Positions 1-5,440 of a stretch of DNA of 6,379 nt are shown piece after piece. Position numbers and translations under genes: made by a program. Positions within the stretch are counted from its first letter, which is position 1. Each line of letters begins with the position of its first letter. The DNA lies in contig CALNBW010000482.1 in the NCBI GenBank assembly GCA_937874815.1, positions 1 to 6,379 on the forward strand, given 5' to 3'. The notes under the pieces are model-generated. The model had not been told where the DNA came from, made no database searches, and worked only from the letters and a program-made list of their open reading frames with translations. The stretch is from an uncultured Bacillota bacterium (lineage in GTDB: Bacteria; Bacillota; UBA994; UBA5500).

Positions 1-306
1 AGGAATGAGCAGCTTCTTCAGCTCCGTTTCCAGCCTTTCCAGTTTCTCTTTAAGCTCCTCTATTTCCAGCTCTAAAAGAGCCTCAAACTCGGCGTCTGTC
101 CCTGCCTCGGCCAACATTGCCTGTGCCGATTCCAGCTGTTCCTGACTGGTCATGTAGGCAGTATAGGCGTCTACCGTTTCGCTGAGGTTAGCCTGCTCTT
201 TAACATATTCCCGCCACTCATTCTGGCGGCCGATAACATCGGGATCATTCACGAGCGCTGTCAGTTCATCATAGCGCTCTTTAATCTTAGCTAGTTTGTC
301 AAACAT
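1..306 (-). CDS. prfA: Peptide chain release factor 1 (RF1), N-terminal part, cut by window edge
   Basis: RF1 recognises UAA and UAG stop codons in the ribosomal A site and triggers release of the finished protein in the cytoplasm. Only the first 102 codons are visible, starting at the ATG at 306-304; the protein begins MFDKLAKIKERYDELTALV and ends at the edge with a lysine- and glutamate-rich helix followed by LLIP. This matches the helical N-terminal domain of bacterial RF1, where LLIP sits just before the EIR-AGTGGDEA segment. The codon-recognition loop and the catalytic GGQ motif would lie outside the window. A clear ribosome binding site (AAGGGGGC, about 6 bases before the ATG) supports the start. 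It lies 30 bases after the DUF1385 stop with no terminator between, so the two are probably co-transcribed. RF2 (prfB) is less likely given the N-terminal sequence and the Bacillota-type context beside rpmE and DUF1385. Confidence 0.93.
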   Translation of the reverse strand, partial: MFDKLAKIKERYDELTALVNDPDVIGRQNEWREYVKEQANLSETVDAYTAYMTSQEQLESAQAMLAEAGTDAEFEALLELEIEELKEKLERLETELKKLLIP

Positions 307-336
307 ATTGTTGCCCCCTTTTAAGCCTGTCAACTA

Positions 337-1224
337 CTAACAGGGTGCCAGATCGGGTTCTACTGCTAACAGCCCTTGCAAGGCTGCAATGGCCACTTCC
401 ATCTGGCCGTCATCCGGCTCACGGGTGGTTGCTCTCTGCAACAGCAGTGCCGGTGCCATGATCCAGCCCAACACCCCGCCGCCCTCGGCGTTACGGGCAG
501 CCAAGCGACTAAGCTCATAAGCTATACCGGCCACCACGGGCAGCATTGCTAGGCGGGTAACCACTCGCATCACTAAATTGGGCCAGCCAAAAAAAGAAAA
601 CAGAACGATGCTGACCAGCATTACCAGCAATAGGAAGGCTGTGCCACAGCGAGGGTGTTCGGCCCGTTTATTGCGCAGATTAGACACCTCTAGCGCTTCT
701 CCGGCTTCAAAAGTATGAATTGCCTTGTGTTCAGCCCCATGATACTGGAAGAAGCGCCGCATATCGGGCATGAGGCTGATGCCCAGCATATAACTGAGGA
801 AAATGGCCATGCGCAACAGGCCTTCCACCAGGTTGAGCACGATTGGGGACAAGCCCAACGGATTCAGTAGGTGCACCACAAAGGTTGGCAGTAACATAAA
901 CAGCACCACGCCTAACCCCAGGCCTAGCACCGTGGCCGCAATGGCTTCTCCTTTGCCCAGCTGCACATCATCGGGTTGAGAAGCGTTGGCCGAAAAAAGA
1001 ATGGCATCTACCCCTACAACCATGGCTTCCACGAAAGCGGCAGTGCCACGCAAAAACGGCCACCGCATGAAAGGCAGATAGTTGACCAAGCGCCAATTGG
1101 GTCGTACTTCAACAGCTACCCCGCCATCGGGCTGACGCACGGCGATGGCTAATTGCTCGCGACCGCGCATCATTACCCCTTCCATTACAGCCTGCCCACC
1201 TACGGTAGTTACCTTACGCGTCAT
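337..1224 (-). CDS. DUF1385 family multi-pass membrane protein (YqhQ-like)
   Basis: This is a 295-residue member of the DUF1385 family (related to Bacillus subtilis YqhQ), whose biochemical role is not established to my knowledge. Family marks seen are the N-terminal GGQAVMEGVMMRG (about residues 9-21), the histidine-rich YHGAEHKAIHTFE (about 161-173), HPRCGTAFL (about 190-198) and the C-terminal block REPDDGQMEVAIAAL. Hydrophobic stretches at roughly 92-120, 126-150, 194-214 and 222-242 suggest about four or five membrane spans. The conserved histidine, glutamate and cysteine residues could bind a metal; that is inference. The start chosen is the ATG at 1224-1222, not the GTG two codons upstream, because the GGGGGT ribosome binding site touches the GTG directly but stands 6-7 bases from the ATG. 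Length is normal for the family. It lies between rpmE and prfA, a common arrangement in Bacillota. Confidence 0.88.
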   Translation of the reverse strand: MTRKVTTVGGQAVMEGVMMRGREQLAIAVRQPDGGVAVEVRPNWRLVNYLPFMRWPFLRGTAAFVEAMVVGVDAILFSANASQPDDVQLGKGEAIAATVLGLGLGVVLFMLLPTFVVHLLNPLGLSPIVLNLVEGLLRMAIFLSYMLGISLMPDMRRFFQYHGAEHKAIHTFEAGEALEVSNLRNKRAEHPRCGTAFLLLVMLVSIVLFSFFGWPNLVMRVVTRLAMLPVVAGIAYELSRLAARNAEGGGVLGWIMAPALLLQRATTREPDDGQMEVAIAALQGLLAVEPDLAPC

Positions 1225-1230
1225 AGGCAC

Positions 1231-1236
1231 ACCCCC
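1231..1236 (-). promoter_or_regulatory. Ribosome binding site that decides the DUF1385 start
   Basis: On the minus strand the sequence reads CCGGGGGTGTGCCTATG. The G-rich Shine-Dalgarno core ends immediately before the GTG codon (1230-1228), which leaves no spacer, while the ATG at 1224-1222 has a normal spacer of about 6-7 bases. This favours the ATG as the real start and shortens the protein by two residues compared with the longest reading. Confidence 0.6.
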
Positions 1237-1257
1237 GGTTCTCTTAGTTTACATTTA

Positions 1258-1300
1258 TTAAAAAGACAAGAAGCAGAGCTACTGCGCGTAGCTCTGCTTC
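1258..1300 (-). terminator. Intrinsic terminator downstream of rpmE
   Basis: A perfect 11-base inverted repeat (GAAGCAGAGCT at 1270-1280 and AGCTCTGCTTC at 1290-1300) encloses a 9-base loop. Read on the minus strand it is followed by TTGTCTTTTTAAT, a slightly interrupted U-tract. It begins 9 bases after the rpmE stop codon. On the plus strand no T-run follows, so it acts in the minus direction only. Because DUF1385 begins only about 35 bases further on, the terminator either leaks or DUF1385-prfA has its own promoter upstream within rpmE. Confidence 0.85.
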
Positions 1301-1309
1301 CTTAACTGC

Positions 1310-1516
1310 TTACTTATTGACTAGGCCATACTTTCTATTAAAGCGATCAACACGACCGCCGGTGTCAACAAATTTCTGCTTGCCAGTAAAGAAAGGATGG
1401 CACTTCGAGCAAAGCTCGACTTTCAGCTGCTTCTTGGTAGAGCCAGTCTCGAAGGTTTCGCCACAGGCGCAAGTAACAATAGCTGGACCATAGTTAGGAT
1501 GGATTTTTTCTTTCAC
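1310..1516 (-). CDS. rpmE: 50S ribosomal protein L31 (bL31), zinc-binding type
   Basis: bL31 is a small protein of the large ribosomal subunit that contributes to a bridge with the 30S subunit. The 68-residue product starts MKEKIHPNYGPAIVTCACG and has the usual full length. Cysteines C16, C18, C36 and C39 (CAC and CSKC) form the zinc ribbon that marks the C+ form; zinc-free paralogues (ykgM/ytiA type) lack these residues and are often induced by zinc starvation. The core HPFFTGKQKFVDTGGRVDRFNRKYG is intact although its segments are best read as HPFFTGKQ and GRVDRFNRKYG. The start is a GTG (1516-1514) preceded by AGAGGTGA with a spacer of about 7 bases. It has its own promoter and leader upstream and an intrinsic terminator downstream, so it can be made as a single-gene transcript. 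Confidence 0.97.
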   Translation of the reverse strand: MKEKIHPNYGPAIVTCACGETFETGSTKKQLKVELCSKCHPFFTGKQKFVDTGGRVDRFNRKYGLVNK

Positions 1517-1599
1517 GTCTATTCACCTCTTTCCAAAAAGCCTTGGCTATAAAATCGCAACGCAGCGGCTGCCGCGCCGCAACCATTTAGCAATGCACA
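1517..1599 (-). promoter_or_regulatory. Untranslated leader of rpmE, possible autoregulatory ribosomal-protein leader
   Basis: The predicted rpmE transcript carries about 80 untranslated bases. They contain a GC-rich self-complementary block (GCGGC at 1580-1576 can pair with GCCGC at 1569-1565, with alternative pairings nearby), followed by an AT-rich stretch and CCAAGGCTTTTTGG just before the ribosome binding site, where CCAA can pair with TTGG. L31 leader RNAs have been proposed in several bacterial phyla, including Firmicutes, so an RNA site bound by L31 is plausible. I cannot show that this leader fits a known consensus. Confidence 0.3.
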
Positions 1600-1605
1600 G
1601 AAGAA

Positions 1606-1635
1606 ATTATAGCACAATTATAGGCAACGGAGCAA
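1606..1635 (-). promoter_or_regulatory. Sigma-A type promoter for rpmE
   Basis: On the minus strand an extended -10 box TGCTATAAT (hexamer at 1611-1606) has a perfect TATAAT. An 18-base spacer separates it from a -35-like TTGCTC (1635-1630). A second TATAAT at 1622-1617 lies 11 bases upstream and may be an alternative -10. The predicted transcript start near 1599 leaves a leader of about 80 bases before the rpmE start codon. The assignment rests on motif match only. Confidence 0.65.
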
Positions 1636-1683
1636 TACAAAGTCGCCAAAAGCGGGGAATTGTGGGCGCGTTTTGTGGGTCGC

Positions 1684-1708
1684 GGGCGACATAGGATGTC
1701 GCCCCTAC
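1684..1708 (-). repeat. REP-like palindromic element, copy 1 (GTAGGGG family)
   Basis: A 25-base unit reads GTAGG on the minus strand, then an 8-base stem, a CCT loop and the complementary stem. On the plus strand the perfect arms are GGGCGACAT and ATGTCGCCC around AGG. It lies in the 280-base gap between the radical SAM gene and rpmE, facing copy 2 head to head across 26 bases. It shares GTAGGGG(C/T)GAC with the copy beside glpX. No T-run follows the hairpin, so it is not a standard terminator. Confidence 0.65.
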
Positions 1709-1734
1709 GAATACCTCGAACGCTTAAGAGAACT

Positions 1735-1759
1735 GTAGCGGCCGGATCCTATCCGGCCC
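1735..1759 (+). repeat. REP-like palindromic element, copy 2, inverted to copy 1
   Basis: This 25-base unit begins GTAGC and has perfect arms GGCCGGAT and ATCCGGCC around the loop CCT. Aligned with copy 1 (read on the opposite strand), it is identical at 18 of 25 positions with no gaps. Six of the seven differences fall in the stem, at positions 9-11 and 19-21, and they pair with each other, so base pairing is kept in both copies. The core ATCCTAT and both ends are conserved. Confidence 0.6.
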
Positions 1760-1779
1760 AAGGATTGAGGCATCTGCTA

Positions 1780-1800
1780 GGTCGACCCGGGCACCCCTAC
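1780..1800 (-). repeat. Degenerate GTAGGGGTG element overlapping the radical SAM stop codon
   Basis: On the minus strand this stretch reads GTAGGGGTGCCCGGGTCGACC. Its first nine bases are identical to those of the copy downstream of glpX, and it includes two small palindromes, CCCGGG and GGTCGACC. It follows copies 1 and 2 in alternating orientation, as in mosaic clusters of REP elements. The TAG in GTAG is the stop codon of the radical SAM gene. Confidence 0.45.
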
Positions 1801-3020
1801 GAGAAGCTGCCGACGACGAGGCCGGGGATTTCCGAACGCAGAATGTCGGCCAGCTGCTCCATCCCATAAAGGGGTCCATTGGAATGGCGCATCAGGGCCA
1901 TATACTGATCGGGGTCGATATTCAAGTTGCGCACCTGCACCATATCCACGCCATTGTGGGCGATGAACTCGATTAGCGCCTCCAGTTCGTCTTCGCGGTC
2001 AGTAACTCCGGGGAAAGCAAGCAGATTGAGGGCCACGCGCACGCCGCCTGCTTTGGCTAAGCGAATAGAGTTGGCGACGTCGGCCAGATCATAAGTCTGT
2101 GAGCGATAGTAGGCCTGGTAGTTGCCTGGAATACAGCTATTCAAGCTGACGCGCAAGGAATCAATGCCCGTATCCACTACCTGCTGGATGCCCGCTGTAT
2201 AACCAGCATTCGTGTTGGCATTAATCGTGCCGCCGTTGGTCTGCTGGCGCAGCTGTCGGATTGCAGATGCAATCAATTCGGCTCGCAGCATGGGCTCGCC
2301 TTCGCACCCTTGTCCGAAAGAGATAATAGCGTCCTGGGCCTGCTGTAAATGGGGCAGGGCCACCTGCACGATTTCCTCAACGCTAGGCCGAAACTTGATG
2401 CGCCCCTGCGGCGAAGGACAACAATCGGCTGCTTGCTCAGAAATACAGCCAACGCAGGCGGCATTACAGGCGTTGGATACCGGGATGCCGCCCTCATAGC
2501 GTCTATAAAAGATATTTTGTGCCGTGAAACAACTATATTCTAGGGCACAGTGGGCTAGCTGGGCTATGATCTGGTTATCTGGCAACTCGGCCCGTCGCTT
2601 GGCTACTAGCTGCTCTAGCTCCGGCGTGTTGAAGTGGACAGGGTCCCACTTGTATAGGTCTTCATCTTCTACTTTGGCAGCTACGCAAAACTGGTTGTCC
2701 TGCCAAGCCACTGCCGTATAGCCATAGAGCGGTAGGGCAACGCCCTTGCCGTGATAGGCGGGCAGGGCGAGGCGAGTGTAGCCCTGGGGCAAAAGCGCTG
2801 CCAACGCATAGCGTTGGGCCGCCAGAGGCGTAAAAGCGCCGTCCGGCGTAAGGCCGACGGCCCTGCGTTCGGGCAGGAGCACCAGGCTGCCTCCCGCGGG
2901 CAAAGGTATCATTTGCTCGGGTGTAAGTTCGATTAGTACATCGCCGACGCGGCCGACTGCGGCATGGCGTTCATCGACATAGGCGTTGCCGCGGGTATCG
3001 GCATAGGTTGCCTGCAACAC
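1797..3020 (-). CDS. Radical SAM protein of unassigned function
   Basis: The 407-residue product is a radical SAM enzyme. Such enzymes use a [4Fe-4S] cluster to cleave S-adenosylmethionine and start radical chemistry. The cluster motif CNAACVGC (C185, C189, C192) fits CxxxCxxC. The glycine-rich segment GQGCEGEP (236-243), NTNAGY (269-274) and DSLRVSLNS (287-295) fit the following strands of the partial TIM barrel. Residues 1 to about 150 form a separate N-terminal region with no domain I recognise. Extra cysteines lie close to the motif (C158, C164, C200, C201, C239); they could hold a second cluster, but that is inference. The GTG start (3020-3018) has GAAGGGGGC about 7 bases upstream. A promoter with an overlapping palindrome precedes the gene. 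The stop codon lies inside a repeat, so the C-terminus might be altered. The substrate is unknown and the neighbours do not reveal it. Confidence 0.88.
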   Translation of the reverse strand: MLQATYADTRGNAYVDERHAAVGRVGDVLIELTPEQMIPLPAGGSLVLLPERRAVGLTPDGAFTPLAAQRYALAALLPQGYTRLALPAYHGKGVALPLYGYTAVAWQDNQFCVAAKVEDEDLYKWDPVHFNTPELEQLVAKRRAELPDNQIIAQLAHCALEYSCFTAQNIFYRRYEGGIPVSNACNAACVGCISEQAADCCPSPQGRIKFRPSVEEIVQVALPHLQQAQDAIISFGQGCEGEPMLRAELIASAIRQLRQQTNGGTINANTNAGYTAGIQQVVDTGIDSLRVSLNSCIPGNYQAYYRSQTYDLADVANSIRLAKAGGVRVALNLLAFPGVTDREDELEALIEFIAHNGVDMVQVRNLNIDPDQYMALMRHSNGPLYGMEQLADILRSEIPGLVVGSFS

Positions 3021-3035
3021 AGAGAAGCCCCCTTC

Positions 3036-3066
3036 GTGACATCATGGTTTGTTAGCATGATATCAC
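3036..3066. promoter_or_regulatory. Inverted repeat over the radical SAM promoter, candidate operator
   Basis: Arms GTGACATCATG (3036-3046) and CATGATATCAC (3056-3066) pair with one mismatch around a 9-base spacer. The right arm contains the -10 box of the predicted minus-strand promoter, and the predicted transcript start falls in the spacer. The transcript would therefore contain only one arm, which argues for a protein-binding DNA site rather than an RNA hairpin. A dimeric repressor is the simple reading. No regulator gene is visible in the window. Confidence 0.5.
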
Positions 3067-3084
3067 GGGGGGCGGGTTTGTGAA
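3057..3084 (-). promoter_or_regulatory. Promoter for the radical SAM gene
   Basis: On the minus strand a -35 box TTCACA (3084-3079, five of six consensus bases) is followed by a 16-base spacer and an extended -10 TGATATCAT (hexamer TATCAT at 3062-3057, five of six). The transcript would start near 3050 and carry a leader of about 30 bases containing the GAAGGGGGC ribosome binding site. This separates expression of the radical SAM gene from the peptidase gene upstream. Confidence 0.6.
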
Positions 3085-3106
3085 AGCGCGTTTTGCAGCA
3101 GGACAG

Positions 3107-3162
3107 GGGACGGAGTTTTGTCCCGCACCGCCTCAAGGCGGGTGGGACAAAGCTCACGTCCC
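3107..3162. repeat. 56-base GGGAC/GTCCC palindromic repeat downstream of the peptidase gene
   Basis: Outer arms GGGACGGAGTTTTGTCCC (3107-3124) and GGGACAAAGCTCACGTCCC (3144-3162) are near-perfect inverted copies, differing by one inserted base and one substitution. An inner stem CACCGCC/GGCGGGTG closes on a TCAA loop. The hairpin starts about 30 bases after the peptidase stop. No T-run follows on either strand, so it is not a normal intrinsic terminator. From memory, similar GGGAC...TTTTGTCCC palindromes recur between genes in various bacterial genomes. The rest of the 173-base gap holds the promoter and palindrome listed separately. Confidence 0.6.
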
Positions 3163-3193
3163 GCAGTCCCGCCGCCCACAAGGCCGAACGGCG

Positions 3194-3973
3194 TTACCGC
3201 GTTTTAGGCAATACGGTGACTGGGTCGACAAGGCGGTCGTTAATGCGTACCTCAAGATGCACGTGGGGGCCGGTGGAAAAACCGGTGCTGCCCACGGCGG
3301 CAATCGTCTGCCCGGCCTCAATGCTTTGCCCACGCTTAACATAAAGTTTGCTGGCGTGGCCGTAAGCCGTTTTCAAGCCATTGCCATGATCAAGGAAAAC
3401 GCAATAACCGTAGCCGTTCTTCCAGCCTGCAAACTCAACTACTCCGGCGCAGGTAGCCTTAATTGGCGTCCCCGTTGGTGCGGCAATGTCTAACCCATAG
3501 TGAAACTTTTCAAAACGGGTACGGTAGCCCCAGCCTGAGGTCACCGTGCCCAGAACCGGCCACAGTAAACGATAATTCGTACTACTGCCGCTGCGGCTCG
3601 CCAGCGGCTGCGTTGGCGCACAGATGATGAGGGTCTGTCCAACTTTGATCAGGTTACCCCTGAGGCTATTCCACTGCTGCAAGTTGCCGACTGAAACAGC
3701 GAAGCGCTGTGCTAAGCCCCACAGGGTGTCGCCCTTTTGCACCACATAAGTTGTTGTGCGCGCGATGGCTATTCTGGCCTCTGGCAGAATGGGCACCTCC
3801 TCCCACTCGTGAGCTGCCTGTTGCTCCTGCAAGTAACTGATAAGGTCAATCTCGTCTAAGCGAGGAGAAGGCGGTAGCCAAGGGGCACCCCCTGCTACCG
3901 GCAATGGCGCAACACAAATCATCACGCAAAAAATGACTACAGCGCTTAGAAACCGCTGTCTTTTGTTCAACAT
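3194..3973 (-). CDS. Secreted LysM-M23 (LytM-type) peptidoglycan endopeptidase
   Basis: The 259-residue product is predicted to be exported and to act on peptidoglycan cross-links in the cell wall. The N-terminus MLNKRQRF is followed by a hydrophobic segment (about 9-30) that looks like a signal peptide or membrane anchor; no lipobox is seen. A LysM domain for glycan binding spans about 75-118 (YVVQKGDTLWGLAQRF to KVGQTLII). The M23 domain covers about 136-255 and keeps all zinc and catalytic residues: H158 and D162 in HYGLD, H206 in YGHASKL, and H237 and H239 in GPHVHLEVR. It therefore looks active rather than a degenerate activator such as EnvC. The ATG start (3973-3971) has an AAGG/GGTGA ribosome binding region slightly far upstream (about 9-10 bases). 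It follows rho by 101 bases, with no clear promoter or terminator in the gap. The physiological role (division, elongation or sporulation) cannot be read from sequence. Confidence 0.92.
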   Translation of the reverse strand: MLNKRQRFLSAVVIFCVMICVAPLPVAGGAPWLPPSPRLDEIDLISYLQEQQAAHEWEEVPILPEARIAIARTTTYVVQKGDTLWGLAQRFAVSVGNLQQWNSLRGNLIKVGQTLIICAPTQPLASRSGSSTNYRLLWPVLGTVTSGWGYRTRFEKFHYGLDIAAPTGTPIKATCAGVVEFAGWKNGYGYCVFLDHGNGLKTAYGHASKLYVKRGQSIEAGQTIAAVGSTGFSTGPHVHLEVRINDRLVDPVTVLPKTR

Positions 3974-4074
3974 AATGTTTTTTCACCAACCTTATTAGGT
4001 TTGCCTAGAAATGGAAATGGGCTAAATGCCAACACCATTCCTATGATTCCCAGCAGTTGGCGAAATATACAGCG

Positions 4075-5340
4075 TTATTTATCCACCATGGCAGCCAGCA
4101 GGTGATAGAAATAGGCGTTATCTTTGGTGGTGCGCAGGTTCTTAAACAGTTCTTCCATGAACTTGGTGGGCTGTGGACCATCGGCGAGCTTGCGCAACGT
4201 GTAGGCCGCCTGTAATTCTTCGGCGCTGAGCAGCAAGTCTTCGCGCCGGGTGCCAGAGCGGCGGATATCGATGGCTGGGAAGAGGCGCCGTTCCGCTAGG
4301 CGGCGATCGAGATGTAGCTCGAGGTTACCGGTGCCCTTGAATTCCTCGTAGATCACATCATCCATGCGGCTACCGGTGTCAATCAGCGCGGTGGCTAGAA
4401 TAGTCAGGCTGCCGCCTTCTTCGAAGTTACGGGCCGCGCCGAAAAAGCGCTTGGGCTTATGCAGCGCCGCCGGGTCCATACCACCACTCAACAAGCGCCC
4501 AGACGCCGGCACCACCAAGTTATTGGCGCGCGCTAGCCGCGTAATGCTATCCATAAGAATAACCACATCGCGCTTGTGCTCGGCCAAACGCTTGGCCCGC
4601 TCAATAACCATATCCGCCACACGCACATGGTTTTCTGGCAACTCATCGAAGGTGGAATAGACAACCTCGCTATCGCCAGTCACCAAACGCTGCATATCAG
4701 TTACTTCCTCGGGGCGCTCGTCAATAAGCAGCACAATCAAGTGCACTTCCGGATGATTAGTGGTAATGGCGTTGGCTATCTGCTTCAGCAGGCTCGTTTT
4801 GCCTGCCTTAGGCGGCGACACAATCAGGCCGCGCTGCCCCTTCCCCACTGGTGCCACAATATCCATCAGACGTGTGCTGAGCTCAGTCTGCTTGTTTTCT
4901 AACACTATACGACTGTTGGGGTAGATTGGCGTTAAGGCATCAAAACCGATGCGCTGAATGGCCGCACCCGGCTGAAAACCGTTAACCGATTCCACGTGCA
5001 GCAGGGCATAGTATCTTTCATTATCCTTGGGATGACGCACCTTGCCATAAACCTGGTCGCCCGTCTTCAGGTCAAAACGACGAATCTGGGAAGGTGAAAC
5101 GTAAATATCTTCGCTGCTTGGTAAGTAGTTTATCGGTCGCAAAAAACCGAAGCCATCGGCCAGCACATCTAAGATGCCATGGGTAAACATGAAACCGTCT
5201 TTCTCGGTTTCGGCCTTTAAGATCTCGAAAATTAGCTCCCGCTTCTTTAAGCGCGAGTAGCCTTCGATATTGAGCTCTTTGGCCAGCACATATAACTCCT
5301 GAGCCGTCCTCTTTTCTAGTTGGGCTAAATCGTAATTCAA
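4075..5340 (-). CDS. rho: Transcription termination factor Rho
   Basis: Rho is a hexameric RNA-dependent ATPase that loads on C-rich nascent RNA and stops transcription. The 421-residue product is full length (E. coli Rho has 419). Domains in order are the helical Rho_N (about 1-45, KELNIEGYSRLKKRELIFEI), the OB/cold-shock RNA-binding domain (about 50-125, with GFGFLRP and EDIYVSPSQIRRFDL) and the RecA-like ATPase. Key elements are Walker A SPPKAGKT (175-182), LIDERPEEVTDM (205-216) with the catalytic glutamate, Walker B ILMDS (261-265), the Q-loop region SGGMDPAALHKPKRFFGAARN, the R-loop GSRMDD and the arginine-finger region RSGTRRED. No insertion domain splits the RNA-binding domain, unlike Actinobacteria. 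The start is a TTG (5340-5338) supported by a near-perfect ribosome binding site. It lies 133 bases after glpX. Confidence 0.98.
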   Translation of the reverse strand: MNYDLAQLEKRTAQELYVLAKELNIEGYSRLKKRELIFEILKAETEKDGFMFTHGILDVLADGFGFLRPINYLPSSEDIYVSPSQIRRFDLKTGDQVYGKVRHPKDNERYYALLHVESVNGFQPGAAIQRIGFDALTPIYPNSRIVLENKQTELSTRLMDIVAPVGKGQRGLIVSPPKAGKTSLLKQIANAITTNHPEVHLIVLLIDERPEEVTDMQRLVTGDSEVVYSTFDELPENHVRVADMVIERAKRLAEHKRDVVILMDSITRLARANNLVVPASGRLLSGGMDPAALHKPKRFFGAARNFEEGGSLTILATALIDTGSRMDDVIYEEFKGTGNLELHLDRRLAERRLFPAIDIRRSGTRREDLLLSAEELQAAYTLRKLADGPQPTKFMEELFKNLRTTKDNAYFYHLLAAMVDK

Positions 5341-5343
5341 AGC

Positions 5344-5354
5344 ATCACTTCCTT
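5344..5354 (-). promoter_or_regulatory. Extended ribosome binding site that fixes the rho TTG start
   Basis: On the minus strand AAGGAAGTGAT matches the 16S anti-Shine-Dalgarno complement AAGGAGGTGAT at 10 of 11 bases. It stands at a normal distance (about 7 bases from the GGAAG core) from the TTG at 5340. The upstream ATG overlaps this site, is out of frame and meets TGA after one codon, so it is not the rho start. Confidence 0.7.
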
Positions 5355-5440
5355 GTAATATTGGGCGGGTAGATAGATTAAACGTAAGAAACCTGGTAAG
5401 GCAGGATGATGGTGTAGATGTTATGGGGACGAAGGGATAT

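Noticed and set aside
1228..1230. GTG as the start codon of DUF1385
   Set aside because: It directly abuts the GGGGGT ribosome binding site, leaving no spacer; the ATG two codons on is properly placed.
1684..1800. CRISPR array or attachment site
   Set aside because: The repeated units alternate in orientation, differ in sequence and are only three in number; there are no regular spacers, cas genes or integrase.
1660..1869. Plus-strand 69-codon open frame over the repeat cluster
   Set aside because: It consists largely of palindromic repeat sequence and runs into the 3' end of the radical SAM gene on the other strand. It has no recognisable protein features.
3080..3493. Plus-strand 137-codon frame antisense to the peptidase gene
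   Set aside because: It overlaps the well-supported M23 catalytic domain on the minus strand and shows no family resemblance, so it is a shadow of the GC-biased codons.
4028..4061. Possible terminator after rho (GCCAAC and GTTGGC arms)
   Set aside because: The stem has only six base pairs, the loop is 22 bases long and no T-run follows on the minus strand.
3974..4074. Possible promoter for the peptidase gene (TTGGCA as -35)
   Set aside because: The -35 is good, but the sequence 17 bases downstream, TCTAGG, matches the -10 consensus poorly, so it is not listed as a feature.
5341..5440. Possible rho promoter (TAATCT as a -10 box near 5380)
   Set aside because: No acceptable -35 box lies at 16-18 bases and the -10 is weak; rho may be transcribed from upstream of glpX.
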